Made by a program: the position numbers and the translations under genes
Shown here: piece after piece, positions 53,034-61,945 of the stretch
Position numbering within the stretch: the first letter of the stretch is position 1
Layout: every line of letters begins with the position of its first letter
Assembly: GCF_900100435.1 (NCBI RefSeq)
Contig: NZ_FNEX01000026.1
Coordinates: 20,264-84,263, forward strand
Length of the DNA stretch: 64,000 bases
From: Pedobacter sp. ok626
Lineage (GTDB): Bacteria > Bacteroidota > Bacteroidia > Sphingobacteriales > Sphingobacteriaceae
Direction of reading: 5' to 3'
The notes under the pieces: model-generated
Database searches by the model: none
What the model was told of the DNA's origin: nothing
Seen by the model: the letters and a program-made list of their open reading frames with translations, nothing else

Positions 53034-54332
53034 ATGAAACAAGAACTAAACTTAGACAATTCCCTGTTAAACAGGGTCGGTATCCCAAAGCAACTCGCCT
53101 GGGGTTATTTAGGGATCATGATTTTTATGATGGGGGATGGTGTAGAGCAAGGTTGGCTCAGTCCTTACCTCATTGGTCGCGGGATGACTATGCAAGAGTC
53201 TGCCAATATGTTTATCGTTTACGGAGTAACCATTGCAATCTCTTCTTGGTTTTCGGGTGTTTTAGCGGAAAGTTTTGGACCAAAAAAGACAATGCTGATG
53301 GGCTTGATTCTCTATGTTTTAGGGACGGTTGGTTTTGTAGGTTATGGTTTGCCAGATCTTAACTATGGTGTAATGTTAAGTACATATGCCATAAGAGGCT
53401 TTGGCTATCCTTTGTTTGCTTATTCATTCCTGGTTTGGATAACTTATCGCAGTCCCGGAAAAAAACTAGGTGCTGCAGTAGGCTGGTTCTGGTTCGTTTT
53501 TACAGGAGGTTTAAATGTATTTGGTGCTTATTATTCAAGTTGGGCAATAGAACATTTAGGATATTTAGATACGCTATGGAGCTCTATCTTCTGGGTTTTA
53601 CTTGGTGCTTTCTTTGTGTTAATTTTAGTTAGAGATAAGTTTAAAAGCCCTTCGGCTAAGGATAAGAGTTCTAAATCCGAAGAGCTAATCAAAGGAATTA
53701 GCATTATGAAAGAAGAGCCTAAAGTTTTATTAGGTGGAATTGTACGTGTGATCAACACTACAGCTCAGTTTGCATTTCCTGTGTTTTTACCTACTTATAT
53801 GGCTGCTCATGGATTCAATACTACAGAGTGGTTGCAAATATGGGGAACAATTTTTATCGCAAATATTGCTTTCAACCTCATTTTTGGATTTGTTGGTGAC
53901 CGCTTTGGATGGAGAAATACAGTGATGTGGTTTGGTGGTGTTGGTTGTGCATTAACTACTTTGCTATTCTATTATTCACCAGTGATTTTTGATGGTAGCT
54001 TCTGGCTGGTTATGTTTAGCGGTATTTTATGGGGTGCCTTACTAGCAGGTTACGTGCCATTGTCGGCCCTTGTTCCATCATTGGTTAAAAAAGATAAAGG
54101 GGCAGCTATGGCTGTATTAAACCTGGGCGCGGGACTAGCCGTGTTTGTTGGCCCGGCAATCGTAGGGATTTTTATTGGGAGCCTGGGCAATGAAGGCGTA
54201 GTATGGATTTTAGCTGGATTGTATGTCTTAAGTGCAATCTTAACCAGGTTTATTACGCTGCCAGATAATGCTAAAACTTCTCATTCTGTGGAAACAGAAG
54301 TTGAAAGGGCGAGGGTAATTCCAACAACCTGA
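53034..54332 (+). CDS. MFS transporter, polyol permease type (RbtT/DalT/CsbX family)
   Basis: 432 aa with about 12 membrane helices. The N-terminal region GDGVEQGWLSPYL (about 33-45), the RGFGYPLFAYSFLVW helix (about 121-135) and the GWFWFVFTGGLNVFG stretch (about 148-162) match the RbtT/DalT/CsbX branch that carries ribitol, arabinitol or related polyols. B. subtilis YoaB belongs to the same branch. It is the first gene of the six-gene operon and imports its substrate at the inner membrane. The exact polyol or sugar acid cannot be read from the sequence. Confidence 0.88.
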   Translation: MKQELNLDNSLLNRVGIPKQLAWGYLGIMIFMMGDGVEQGWLSPYLIGRGMTMQESANMFIVYGVTIAISSWFSGVLAESFGPKKTMLMGLILYVLGTVGFVGYGLPDLNYGVMLSTYAIRGFGYPLFAYSFLVWITYRSPGKKLGAAVGWFWFVFTGGLNVFGAYYSSWAIEHLGYLDTLWSSIFWVLLGAFFVLILVRDKFKSPSAKDKSSKSEELIKGISIMKEEPKVLLGGIVRVINTTAQFAFPVFLPTYMAAHGFNTTEWLQIWGTIFIANIAFNLIFGFVGDRFGWRNTVMWFGGVGCALTTLLFYYSPVIFDGSFWLVMFSGILWGALLAGYVPLSALVPSLVKKDKGAAMAVLNLGAGLAVFVGPAIVGIFIGSLGNEGVVWILAGLYVLSAILTRFITLPDNAKTSHSVETEVERARVIPTT

Positions 54333-54388
54333 TTTTAAACATAATTCGTAAGAACACAAGTAGCAATTTATAACGATAATATAAGAAT

Positions 54389-55348
54389 ATGAGGATACTG
54401 ATTACGGCCCCTTATAATGAGCAGGGACAACAGATTTTGGCAGAAAAGCTAGGTGAAGTGATTTACCGTCCCTGGAAAGATATTGGCCGTGCATTTAATG
54501 AGGATGAATTAATTGCCTTGCTTAAAGAGACAAAGGCAAATGCATTGATTACCGAGCACGATCATGTTACCGAAAAAGTGATCGAGGCTAATTCACACCT
54601 TCAATTTATAGGGGTGTGTAGAGGTACACCTTCAAACGTTTCATTGGTTACTGCTGATAATTATGGGATTCCGGTATTCCATACTCCCGCCAGAAATGCA
54701 CAGGCAGTTGCCGAGCTGTTTTTAGCTACTGTAATTGATTTGATGAGGAATACTTATGCAGGTGCAAAATGGCTTAAAGGTAAAAATTGGACAGAAGATG
54801 CCCATACTTCTTACCTTCAGTTTAAAGGAAATGAAATGGCTGGAAAAACTATTGGGATGGTAGGTTTTGGGGCTGTGGGACAACGTATAGCGAAAATGGT
54901 GGAGAGTTTCCCATGTGCCATTAAATTTTATGACCCATATCTTGAAGTATTCGATGCTCAGTACACAAAAACAACTATAGAAGATGTATTTGAGAGCTGC
55001 GATATTGTCTCAATTCATTTGCCTGTAAATTCTTCTACCATAGGGATGATTGATAAAGGCTTAATCTCGAGAATGAGGCCTGATGCCATATTTGTGAATA
55101 CAGCCCGCGCAAGCGTGGTAAAACGTGATGATCTCTTAGATGCTTTGGAAAACAACCGCATCAGAGGGGCGGTGTTAGATGTTTTTGATCATGAGCCGCC
55201 TGATGAAAAAGATTATAGAATCATTAATTTACCAAATGTATTGGCTACACCGCATATTGCAGGAGCTACACATGAGGTGGAAGATCATCATGTTGCCATT
55301 ATGAATGGCAAGATCATGAATTGGTATGCTAAGGAAAAAGTAAATTAG
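54389..55348 (+). CDS. D-isomer-specific 2-hydroxyacid dehydrogenase (YoaD/SerA-like)
   Basis: 319 aa. The NAD-binding motif GFGAVG (159-164) and the catalytic set are present: Arg in NTARASVV (about 239), Glu in DHEPP (about 268) and His in TPHIAGATH (about 288). There is no ACT regulatory domain, unlike many serine-pathway enzymes. It should oxidise or reduce a 2-hydroxyacid using NAD. It lies between the permease and the first kinase, an order that recalls the B. subtilis yoaDCB set. The substrate is unknown. Confidence 0.9.
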   Translation: MRILITAPYNEQGQQILAEKLGEVIYRPWKDIGRAFNEDELIALLKETKANALITEHDHVTEKVIEANSHLQFIGVCRGTPSNVSLVTADNYGIPVFHTPARNAQAVAELFLATVIDLMRNTYAGAKWLKGKNWTEDAHTSYLQFKGNEMAGKTIGMVGFGAVGQRIAKMVESFPCAIKFYDPYLEVFDAQYTKTTIEDVFESCDIVSIHLPVNSSTIGMIDKGLISRMRPDAIFVNTARASVVKRDDLLDALENNRIRGAVLDVFDHEPPDEKDYRIINLPNVLATPHIAGATHEVEDHHVAIMNGKIMNWYAKEKVN

Positions 55349-55367
55349 GTACAGATTAATATCAGAT

Positions 55368-56816
55368 ATGACAAATCAGGAAGGGTATATTGTAATAGAT
55401 ATTGGAACAGGTAATGTACGCGTGGCCGTGGCCACAACAACGGGCGAAATCCTGGGTATTGAACGTGAAAACCTACAAAACCATAAGGATAAACATTATC
55501 CGGAGGCTTTATATTTTGATCCCAATGAATTATGGGAACAAATTTTAAGACTGGCTACCAAAGCTTTGAGCAGTGCTTCAGGGATTAAAATATTGGCATT
55601 AACTGCTACGAGTCAACGCGAAGGTATAGTACTGATTGGAAAACAGGGGGAATCTTTAATTGGTTTACCGAATATAGACCACCGTGGAAGAGAATGGGAA
55701 AGCATGATTGCGGATAAAAGTGCAGTTTATCAACTTACAGGTCGTTATCCGACTTCGTTATTCTCGGCTCTTAAAATTGTAGGCGTTGAAAAAAGAAGAC
55801 CAGAGATATGGAATGAGTTTTCTACTTTTTTAAGTATCAGCGATTGGGTGGAGTATAAGTTGAGTGGGGTGATACATTATGAGCACTCGCAGGCTTCGGA
55901 AACCTTATTGTATGATGTGGCCAAACACCAATGGTCGCAGGAGTTGTGTGATGTGTTTAAGATAGATTCATCTGTACTTCCCAAACTAACTTTGTCGGGC
56001 ACTGTATTAGGTACTGTTTTGCCTAACGAAGCTGCATCATTAAATATTAGTCACGAGGCCAAAGTAATCGTTGGTGGTGCTGATACTCAGTTGGCTATCA
56101 TCAGTACACAGCCTTCAGAAAATGATGTAGTTATTGTTTCTGGGACAACTACACCAATTATACAGATAACAGCTGAGTATATTACTGACGATCAGGAACG
56201 GACCTGGACCAGCAGGCATACTGACGAGCATAGTTTCATCCTTGAAGCCAATGCTGGTGTTACAGGTTTGAATTATCAGCGGCTTAAGGATATTTTTTAT
56301 CCTGTTGAAGGTTATGATGTGATTGAAAGAGAGTTGAAAGAAGTTAACCATTTTCAATGTATTGCTTCTTTGGGCTCATTAGTGGCCGACGAGAAAACTC
56401 CGCTTACACGTGGCGGTTTTATCTTTGATGCTCCAGTTTCACATTTATTAACCAGAGGCAGTTTTGTCTGGGCTACTCTATGGGATATTGCTTGTAGTAT
56501 CTCAGAAAATTACAAAAGTCTTTGTGGTGTAACCACACATGAGCAGGATTATATCTGGGCTTGTGGCGGTGGGGTTCAAAGTGCTACATTGAGACAGTTT
56601 ATTGCAAACCTGATTCAAAAGCGGGTGATTATACGTAATAGTTATCGTCAATCTTCTGTTATTGGAGGTGTGTATATCTGTAATAAAGCTTTAGGTAAAA
56701 CGGAAATCGAACCTTTTGTTTTGGAAGAGACTGGCCCTCAGCAAAATGAAGAACATAAGGAGCTTTATAAGCAATGGAAACGTGCGAGAACTTCATTTAT
56801 AGAGATATTTAGTTAA
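55368..56816 (+). CDS. FGGY-family carbohydrate kinase (YoaC-like), first copy
   Basis: 482 aa. The N-terminal phosphate loop VIDIGTGNVRVAV (about 8-20), the LTATSQREG segment (about 79-87), the C-terminal FGGY half with GGADTQLA (about 227-234) and a Gly-rich CGGGVQSA region (about 395-402) are intact. Overall it resembles B. subtilis YoaC rather than glycerol or xylulose kinases. It phosphorylates a sugar or polyol after uptake. It ends one base before the second, quite different FGGY kinase. Confidence 0.9.
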   Translation: MTNQEGYIVIDIGTGNVRVAVATTTGEILGIERENLQNHKDKHYPEALYFDPNELWEQILRLATKALSSASGIKILALTATSQREGIVLIGKQGESLIGLPNIDHRGREWESMIADKSAVYQLTGRYPTSLFSALKIVGVEKRRPEIWNEFSTFLSISDWVEYKLSGVIHYEHSQASETLLYDVAKHQWSQELCDVFKIDSSVLPKLTLSGTVLGTVLPNEAASLNISHEAKVIVGGADTQLAIISTQPSENDVVIVSGTTTPIIQITAEYITDDQERTWTSRHTDEHSFILEANAGVTGLNYQRLKDIFYPVEGYDVIERELKEVNHFQCIASLGSLVADEKTPLTRGGFIFDAPVSHLLTRGSFVWATLWDIACSISENYKSLCGVTTHEQDYIWACGGGVQSATLRQFIANLIQKRVIIRNSYRQSSVIGGVYICNKALGKTEIEPFVLEETGPQQNEEHKELYKQWKRARTSFIEIFS

Positions 56817-56817
56817 T

Positions 56818-58275
56818 ATGGCGCCGTATTTTTTAGGAATAGATATAGGAACGCAAGGCGCTAGAGTGGTGTTGCTGGATGTGAATGGCGAGGTGGTGGC
56901 CAGCTCTGGAAAGGTGTTTCCTCTGAGCGAAGCGTCAAGAGAAGAGCAGTCGCCCGACCTTTGGTGGGATGCTTGCAGGATTTCTTTAAAAGAACTAATT
57001 GGGCAACTAGGGACTGATTTTAATCTCAATGAGATAAATGCGGTTGCGGTAACTTCCACCTCAGGCACTGTGATTCCTTTAGATGCGCAAAATAAGCCAC
57101 TTCATAATGCCATCATGTATAGTGATAAGCGGTCTGGAAAGCAGGCTGAATTATGTACGGCTACGGCTGTAAAGTATCACGATAAAGGGTTTACGGCTTT
57201 TAATACCTCTAGTGCGCTCGCTAAAATAGTTTGGTTTGGCGATACTTATCCCGAAAAAGCAGTAAGAATTGATAAATGGGTGCATGCTGCGGATTACATT
57301 ACTGGAATGCTGAGCAACGAGTGGGGTGTTACTGATTATACCAATGCTTTTAAAACTGGGTATGATGTAATTGATTACGAATGGCCAGCATATTTATATA
57401 CCCATCTTCCTTTAAAAAAGGAATGGTTACCAGCAGTCTTTCCTTCGGGAACAGTGATTGGGAATTTAAGTGAGGATATAGCCATTGATTTGGGTTTACC
57501 AGTAAGTATTAAAGTAACGGTAGGGATAACAGATGGTTGTGCTTCGCAAATTGCGTCAGGTGCCGTAAAGCCGGGGGAATGGAATACCACTATTGGTACA
57601 ACTATGGTAATTAAGGGGGTGACTACAAAACAGATTGTGGATGAAGAGGGGCGTATTTACAGTCATCGACATCCTGCTGGTTATTGGATGCCGGGAGGAG
57701 CAAGTAACACCGGGGCCGACTGGGTGACTAATGAGTTTGGTGATCAGCTCGAAGCCTTAAGTAAAGCTGCTGAAAAATTGATACCTACGGATTTGATTTC
57801 GTATCCATTGCGTCAACATGGTGAGCGGTTTCCTATGGTTGCTCCTGATGCTGTTGGTTTTGAACCAGAAGGTTTATCAATGGCAGAACGGTTTACGGCA
57901 AATATGGAAGGGGTGGCTTATCTTGAACGCTATGCATTTGAGTTGATTCAAGGATTTACTAATGAAAAAGTAAATGCTGTGTTTACGGCCGGCGGGGGTA
58001 GTAATAGTGACGTTTGGCTTAAAATACGTAGTAATGTATTAAACTTGCCAATTTATAAAATGAAAGAAGTTTCGGGCGCTGTAGGTGCCGCTATATTGGC
58101 TGCTTCGAACACTTATTTTAGTTCGCTTGCAGAAGCCGTAACTGCTTTAACTAATATTGATAAGGAAGTTTATCCGGAGCCAGCGCTGGTTGCTATTTAT
58201 CATAAAAATTATCATCGTTTTTTAGCTTTGCTACTTAAAAGAGGATATATAAAAGAAGGAGAAATACATGCTTAA
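56818..58275 (+). CDS. FGGY-family carbohydrate kinase (ribulokinase/xylulokinase-like), second copy
   Basis: 485 aa. The start LGIDIGTQGARVVLLD (about 5-20) and the AVTSTSGTVIPLD (about 79-91) and GGGSNSDVWLKIRS (about 391-404) blocks are typical of D-ribulokinase-like FGGY enzymes. The catalytic Asp lies in the GASNTGADWVT stretch near 299-309. It shares little beyond the fold with the kinase just upstream, so the two likely act on different intermediates. Its 3' end overlaps the phosphatase gene by 8 bp. Confidence 0.9.
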   Translation: MAPYFLGIDIGTQGARVVLLDVNGEVVASSGKVFPLSEASREEQSPDLWWDACRISLKELIGQLGTDFNLNEINAVAVTSTSGTVIPLDAQNKPLHNAIMYSDKRSGKQAELCTATAVKYHDKGFTAFNTSSALAKIVWFGDTYPEKAVRIDKWVHAADYITGMLSNEWGVTDYTNAFKTGYDVIDYEWPAYLYTHLPLKKEWLPAVFPSGTVIGNLSEDIAIDLGLPVSIKVTVGITDGCASQIASGAVKPGEWNTTIGTTMVIKGVTTKQIVDEEGRIYSHRHPAGYWMPGGASNTGADWVTNEFGDQLEALSKAAEKLIPTDLISYPLRQHGERFPMVAPDAVGFEPEGLSMAERFTANMEGVAYLERYAFELIQGFTNEKVNAVFTAGGGSNSDVWLKIRSNVLNLPIYKMKEVSGAVGAAILAASNTYFSSLAEAVTALTNIDKEVYPEPALVAIYHKNYHRFLALLLKRGYIKEGEIHA

Positions 58276-58867
58276 TGTTTATTTATTACGACACGGAGAA
58301 ACGCAATACAATGCTGATGGAAACCGCTATTGCGGTAGAACAGATATCGCGCTTACGGAAAAAGGTGTCGGACAAGCCAACTCGGTGAATAGCCAGCTTA
58401 AAGGAATGTCTTTCGATGCTGTTTATGCATCTCCATTGAAAAGAGCTTTGTTTACTGCTGAAATTGCTTCAGGAATTAAAGCAGTAAAGACGGATAGCCG
58501 TTTGATAGAAGTGGATTTTGGAGATTGGGAAGGCAAGACTAAAGAAGAATTTATCGCTGAAAACGCTAGTTTATGGAGCACTTGGATGGAGGACCCTGCA
58601 ATCGCTAAAGCTGGTGGGACAGGTGAAAGTGCCTCGGACGTGGTAGCACGTGTTGATGACTTTTACCAGGAAATGATGCTGAAACATCCTTCAGGAAATA
58701 TATTGGTAGTTGGCCATAACGGGATTAATCGCTTGTACCTAGCCTTTAAACTAGGTATGCCTTTAAAAAATTATCGCCGCATTGTACAGGAAAACTCCGC
58801 TATTACTCTGTTTAGTTTGGATGAAAACGGAGAACTTAATTTGAAGTTTTTGAATAGTAAAATTTAA
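58268..58867 (+). CDS. Histidine phosphatase family protein (phosphoglycerate-mutase-like)
   Basis: 199 aa. The RHGE motif (8-11) holds the catalytic His9, and the second His is in VVGHNGINR (about 155-163). SPLKRALFTAE (about 57-67) and EVDFGDWEGK (about 80-89) complete the CobC/GpmB-type active site. It removes phosphate from a small metabolite, or acts as a mutase. Overlap with the kinase gene implies translational coupling and a shared pathway. Confidence 0.92.
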   Translation: MLNVYLLRHGETQYNADGNRYCGRTDIALTEKGVGQANSVNSQLKGMSFDAVYASPLKRALFTAEIASGIKAVKTDSRLIEVDFGDWEGKTKEEFIAENASLWSTWMEDPAIAKAGGTGESASDVVARVDDFYQEMMLKHPSGNILVVGHNGINRLYLAFKLGMPLKNYRRIVQENSAITLFSLDENGELNLKFLNSKI

Positions 58868-58884
58868 TACCTTATAAAACACAA

Positions 58885-59781
58885 ATGATCATGAAAATTT
58901 TAAAAAATAAGGGTCTTGCATTGATGCTGACTGTATGCATTATAGGTGGAAGCTATGTGGCTTCCGCTCAAAAACTTCATACATTAAATATTAAAAACAC
59001 CAAGCAATTGAAGGAGTTTTTTAGGTACAAAGGCAAGAATACTCCTGTTATTAGTGGGCATAGAGGGGGAATGATTAAAGGTTTTCCAGAAAATAGTATT
59101 GAGACTTTTGAGAATACCTTACGTTTTACCCCTGCTTTTTACGAAATAGATCCACGTTTGACAAAGGATGGCGTAGCGGTGTTGATGCACGATGCGACAT
59201 TGGAGAGAACTACCAATGGTACTGGGAAAGTTTCTGATTATACTTATGAGGAACTCCAAAAATTTAGATTGAAAGATCCTGAAGGTCATGTGACGAATGC
59301 CAAAATTCCGACGTTGAAAGAGGTGATTCTTTGGAGTAAAGGTAAAACGATGGTGAACCTGGATAAAAAAGATCTGCCCTTAGAGATGACAGCAAAGATT
59401 TTGACGGAATGTAAAAATGACATCATCATGCTTACGGTACATAACGCAGAGCAGGCTAAGTTTTACCATGATTATAATTCTAAATGGATGCTTTCTGCTT
59501 TTGTGAAAACTAAAAAGGCATTTAAGGAATATGAGGCTGCAGGGATTCCATGGTCGAATATGATTGCGTATATCGGCCCGGAAAATAAACCGGAGAATAA
59601 GGAATTATTTGATATGCTACATGCTAAGGGGGTAATGTGTATGATTTCGGCTGCGCCAACTTATGATAAGTTGCCAGATGCTGCCGAGCGTGCAAAAAAA
59701 TACAGAGAAACTTTTGAGCAGGGTGCAGATATATTAGAATCTGATTTGCCAATAGAGGTCGCTGCTGCTATAAACCAATGA
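58885..59781 (+). CDS. Glycerophosphodiester phosphodiesterase family protein, exported
   Basis: 298 aa. The signal peptide ends near residue 29 (ASAQ). The GDPD barrel shows GHRGG (about 58-62), PENSIETFENTL (about 68-79), EIDPRLTKDGV (about 87-97) and MHDATLERTTNG (about 101-112), which hold the metal and catalytic residues. It should cleave glycerophosphodiesters outside the inner membrane, releasing an alcohol and glycerol-3-phosphate. As the last gene of the operon it may supply the substrate for the permease. Two ATG codons (58885 and 58891) are possible. Confidence 0.92.
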   Translation: MIMKILKNKGLALMLTVCIIGGSYVASAQKLHTLNIKNTKQLKEFFRYKGKNTPVISGHRGGMIKGFPENSIETFENTLRFTPAFYEIDPRLTKDGVAVLMHDATLERTTNGTGKVSDYTYEELQKFRLKDPEGHVTNAKIPTLKEVILWSKGKTMVNLDKKDLPLEMTAKILTECKNDIIMLTVHNAEQAKFYHDYNSKWMLSAFVKTKKAFKEYEAAGIPWSNMIAYIGPENKPENKELFDMLHAKGVMCMISAAPTYDKLPDAAERAKKYRETFEQGADILESDLPIEVAAAINQ

Positions 59782-59811
59782 TCGTACAGGAAAAGCAGAA
59801 ATAATGTTTTT

Positions 59812-59819
59812 TACTTTTG
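59812..59819 (+). promoter_or_regulatory. -7 promoter box of the META-domain gene
   Basis: TACTTTTG matches the -7 consensus exactly. Transcription would begin near 59826, 40 nt before the ATG at 59866. No -33 match. Confidence 0.4.
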
Positions 59820-59865
59820 TGGAAAATGAACAATGATAACATCTTATTGTTATAACACAAATAAA

Positions 59866-60567
59866 ATGAAAAGAAACATGATCAAAAGTATAGCAGCAAA
59901 ATTGGTTTTTACCCTTGTTTTAATAATCGGTATTAACATGGTCAGCAAGGCTGATGTAATTAGGTTAGTCGTTAAAGAAGATCTGGCCAGTTGTACCGGT
60001 GTCGCTCCTATGACCTGTATGCAGGTTAAATATAAGACTAGTAAGAATTGGGAGTTGTTTTACAGCCAGATTTCTGGATTTAAATATCAGCCCGGTTATC
60101 GTTACGTACTTCTGGTAAATCGTACCAAAAGAACAAATGTTCCAGCAGATGCTTCGGCTTATGAGTATAAGTTGAAAAAAGTGGTGAAAAAAGTGAAAAT
60201 GAAACAGAATACAACTACGGCATGGGATTTTGTGTTGAAACACAAGTGGAAGCTGATTCAGATGAATGGCGTAACGCAAACAGCTTCTCCGGTATATATG
60301 ACGTTTGATGCAGCTAATAAACGTGTTGGTGGTAAATCAGGTTGTAATAGTTTCTTTGGAGGTTTTAAGAAAAGTGATGATCAGCTAACCTTTAATCAAA
60401 TGGCTGGAACTATGATGGCTTGTAGTCCGGAATTGAACAAGCTGGAACATGAGTTTTTAACATTAATAGGAGATAAAACCTTTAGATATGATGTAGCCGA
60501 CCAAACGCTTAATCTTTATCTAGGTAATAAACTGGTGCTGATGTTTGGAATGGCACCTTTGAAATAA
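59866..60567 (+). CDS. META domain protein with N-terminal DUF4377-like domain, exported
   Basis: 233 aa from the ATG at 59866, which places a signal peptide (to about residue 30, SKAD) at the start; the upstream ATG at 59833 adds 11 residues without benefit. The N-terminal part (about 31-115) resembles DUF4377. The C-terminal part (about 125-233) is a META/HslJ domain with GGKSGCNSFFGGF (about 161-173) and a TMMAC motif (about 189-193). META proteins are linked to stress tolerance in the envelope. It has its own promoter and a strong terminator. Confidence 0.88.
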   Translation: MKRNMIKSIAAKLVFTLVLIIGINMVSKADVIRLVVKEDLASCTGVAPMTCMQVKYKTSKNWELFYSQISGFKYQPGYRYVLLVNRTKRTNVPADASAYEYKLKKVVKKVKMKQNTTTAWDFVLKHKWKLIQMNGVTQTASPVYMTFDAANKRVGGKSGCNSFFGGFKKSDDQLTFNQMAGTMMACSPELNKLEHEFLTLIGDKTFRYDVADQTLNLYLGNKLVLMFGMAPLK

Positions 60568-60600
60568 ATTTATCGCAGATCTTAAGTAGGTCTGATTATA

Positions 60601-60660
60601 AAAACGGCTGAATAGATAGGTTTTTTAACCTGTCCATTCAGCCGTTTTTATTTTTATTTT
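60601..60660 (+). terminator. Rho-independent terminator of the META-domain gene
   Basis: AAAACGGCTGAAT (60601-60613) pairs with ATTCAGCCGTTTT (60636-60648). The stem extends inward with further pairs (GATAGG/CCTGTC), and T-rich sequence follows. Confidence 0.92.
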
Positions 60661-60681
60661 GGAAGCTAAATCTATATCTCT

Positions 60682-60713
60682 TATTTTTGGTAAATATTTA
60701 CGTAAGTGTTTAC
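60682..60713 (+). promoter_or_regulatory. Promoter and tandem operator of the MarR gene
   Basis: The -7 box TATTTTTG (60682-60689) runs directly into two abutting 12-bp near-palindromes, GTAAATATTTAC (60690-60701) and GTAAGTGTTTAC (60702-60713). They cover the transcription start and end four bases before the ATG at 60718. This is a good candidate for autorepression by the MarR protein. Confidence 0.65.
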
Positions 60714-60717
60714 CTAT

Positions 60718-61200
60718 ATGGCGCAGAATATTATTAACGAATTGGGTGCTTTGGCTATTGGTTCTAGAATGAGACGGCTTTATGATGTCTTATCCAAAGA
60801 TGCAGGAAGGATTTATCAAGATCATGAATTGCAATTTGAGATCAAATATTTCTCACTTTTCTATATTATTAGTAAAAGAAAGCAGATTGGGATAATGGAT
60901 ATTGCCGAGGAGCTGAGCCTTACACATCCGGCGATTATTCATTTAGCCAAAGAGTTGGAAAAGAAGGGATACATTGAGTCTGTAAGTGCTCCGGGGGATA
61001 GTCGGAAAAGGATGTTGCAGCTTTCTGCCAAAGGGAAAAAAAGTCTTCCAGAATTTAAAAGGGTATGGGAGAAAATCAACGCTTTAAATGAACAGCTTTT
61101 TGTTCAGCAGCACCAATTGTTGCAGACACTTGAAGCGATAGAAAAGACACTTGAAGAAACATCTTATTATAAAAGATTTCAAAATGAAACAGCTCGATAA
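60718..61200 (+). CDS. MarR-family transcriptional regulator
   Basis: 160 aa from the ATG at 60718; a GTG four codons upstream lies inside the operator and is less likely. The winged helix-turn-helix spans about 30-105, with IMDIAEELSLTHPAIIHLAKELEKKGYIES as its recognition region (quoted in part: EELSLTHPAII) and the wing APGDSRKRMLQLS. It should dimerise and repress its own unit. The gene overlaps the GNAT gene by 17 bp, so the two are cotranscribed and probably linked in function. Confidence 0.92.
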   Translation: MAQNIINELGALAIGSRMRRLYDVLSKDAGRIYQDHELQFEIKYFSLFYIISKRKQIGIMDIAEELSLTHPAIIHLAKELEKKGYIESVSAPGDSRKRMLQLSAKGKKSLPEFKRVWEKINALNEQLFVQQHQLLQTLEAIEKTLEETSYYKRFQNETAR

Positions 61201-61867
61201 TCCTGTTTGGAGTGCCTTAGCAAGCACGCATAGGCACTTTGCATTGGGCACAGATACCGCTAAAAGATATCCTTCAGACTTTTTACCATTTGTTGCTTTT
61301 GATCCCAATGCGATTAAGCCATTGGAAACTTTAAAAGATCTCGGACCCAATGAAGATGTTTGTATTATTGGAGATCTTCCTGAAATTCCGTCTTCATGGA
61401 CTGTGCTGAAAAAACTGGAATGCGACCAGATGGTCTGTCCTGATTTGATCGCTGTGAAAGCTGATGATACCATCGAGCTTTTAAAGCTGGGACAAGAGGA
61501 TGAACCGGAGATGTTTGAACTGATCAACAGTATTCAGCCAGGTTTTTATAAGGATCATACGGCAGACCTTGGAAGCTATTTCGGGATCAGAGTGAAGGGA
61601 AAGCTGGTGGCTATGGCTGGAGAAAGAATTAAAATGACGGGTTTGAGCGAGGTGAGTGCAGTTTGTACCCACCCCGATCATACAGGTAAAGGCTTTGCAG
61701 CCCAATTGGTTTCTGTGGTATGTAAAAACATGATTGCACAAGGCAATATTCCTTTTTTACATGTACTAAGTAGTAATTCAAGAGCAGTTCAGCTTTACGA
61801 ACGTTTGGGCTTTGTAAAGAGAAGAAGTATTCTGTTTTGCCTGCTTAAAATAAATGGCGTTAAATAA
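61184..61867 (+). CDS. GNAT-family N-acetyltransferase
   Basis: 227 aa from the ATG at 61184, inside the end of the MarR gene. The acetyl-CoA site is in the C-terminal half: SAVCTHPDHTGKGFAAQLV (about 158-176) with the Q/R-x-x-G-x-G/A pattern, followed by the ARRVYERLGF-like LYERLGF segment. The N-terminal 100 residues are a less conserved extension seen in some GNAT proteins of this group. It acetylates an unknown small molecule or protein. Pairing with a MarR repressor suggests a role in detoxification or stress. Confidence 0.9.
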   Translation: MKQLDNPVWSALASTHRHFALGTDTAKRYPSDFLPFVAFDPNAIKPLETLKDLGPNEDVCIIGDLPEIPSSWTVLKKLECDQMVCPDLIAVKADDTIELLKLGQEDEPEMFELINSIQPGFYKDHTADLGSYFGIRVKGKLVAMAGERIKMTGLSEVSAVCTHPDHTGKGFAAQLVSVVCKNMIAQGNIPFLHVLSSNSRAVQLYERLGFVKRRSILFCLLKINGVK

Positions 61868-61945
61868 CATACGCTGCTATTCCATTTTGTAAAGTCATCC
61901 GATGTAATTAACTTCAAATTCTATAATATTAATTGAAGGAAGAAC

